From positions 1-5,549 of the forward strand of contig JAYSWJ010000056.1 in NCBI GenBank assembly GCA_043718065.1: DNA of 5,549 bases, given 5' to 3'. Source of the DNA: JAAFIP01 sp043718065. Lineage in GTDB: Bacteria > Pseudomonadota > Gammaproteobacteria > Burkholderiales > Burkholderiaceae_C. Position 1 is the first letter of the stretch. Each line of letters starts with the position of its first letter. Made by a program: the position numbers and the translations under genes. This document shows positions 5,392-5,549 of this stretch, one piece after another. The notes under the pieces are model-generated. The model worked only from the letters and a program-made list of their open reading frames with translations. It did no database searches and was not told the origin of the DNA.

Positions 5392-5485
5392 GCCTTGGCA
5401 TTTGGTGTGAACAGCTCCGCGGCTGTCCCCCGCCCTGCGGGCTCCTCCTTGATGCCGCTGCGCTGTTCACACCAAGCACCAAGGC
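5392..5485. repeat. Large imperfect palindrome (94-base hairpin), mobile-repeat candidate
   Basis: TTGGTGTGAACAGC (5402-5415) and GCTGTTCACACCAA (5462-5475) are perfect 14-base inverted repeats. Outside them GCCTTGG (5392-5398) pairs with CCAAGGC (5479-5485) across a 3x3 internal loop. Inside, GCGG (5419-5422) pairs with CCGC (5455-5458), and an apical CCCGC/GCGGG stem (5429-5441) has a 3-base loop. No T-run follows on either strand, so it is not a standard terminator. The architecture resembles a REPIN or small non-autonomous element, or a structured RNA. No transposase is present, and no target-site duplication is obvious. Confidence 0.6.
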
Positions 5486-5549
5486 TGCGAATAAGGTGGG
5501 TGAATAAGCTAACAGTTGATCGCTCACCATGGTCATAAGAGATGGCAGG

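Noticed and set aside
5392..5485. Large hairpin as a rho-independent terminator
   Set aside because: No T-run follows the stem on either strand, and the stem is far longer than a normal terminator.

Overview
The window looks like chromosome from a betaproteobacterium, most likely Comamonadaceae. The protein types fit, the base composition is moderately high in G+C, and three copies occur of an intergenic repeat built around ATAGCTG(C/G/T)TTGAG. I recognise that kind of repeat from memory of Comamonadaceae genomes (Rhodoferax and relatives) and could not run a search.

Layout, left to right. (1) At 1-263, on the minus strand, is a Phd/YefM-type antitoxin gene cut by the left edge; its toxin partner, if present, lies outside the window. 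Its promoter region holds two ACTAGT-centred 9-bp direct repeats, a probable operator, which also overlaps a possible plus-strand promoter. (2) At 388-1881, on the plus strand, is an M48-family zinc metalloprotease with a lipoprotein signal. (3) A convergent gap follows (1882-2029) with repeat copy 1 and a probable terminator for the opposing operon. (4) On the minus strand is a three-gene operon, transcribed from about 4290 down to 2030: a LemA-family lipoprotein, a secreted/membrane TPM-domain protein with a glycine-rich tail (YgcG-like), and a second TPM-domain protein without a signal peptide. Repeat copy 2 lies between the first two genes and supplies the start codon of the second. (5) Divergent from lemA, at 4316-5077 on the plus strand, is a Rossmann-fold protein resembling atypical short-chain dehydrogenases. 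(6) The last 472 bases hold no convincing gene. They contain repeat copy 3 and a large 94-base imperfect hairpin with a perfect 14-bp arm.

How they may work together: LemA and TPM-domain proteins commonly occur together, and LemA genes are often next to M48 proteases (htpX) in other bacteria. An M48 lipoprotein facing a lemA-TPM-TPM operon therefore suggests a shared cell-envelope role such as membrane-protein or outer-membrane quality control. This is inferred from gene neighbourhood; nothing in the window proves it. I see no CRISPR array, rRNA, tRNA, phage gene or complete transposase.
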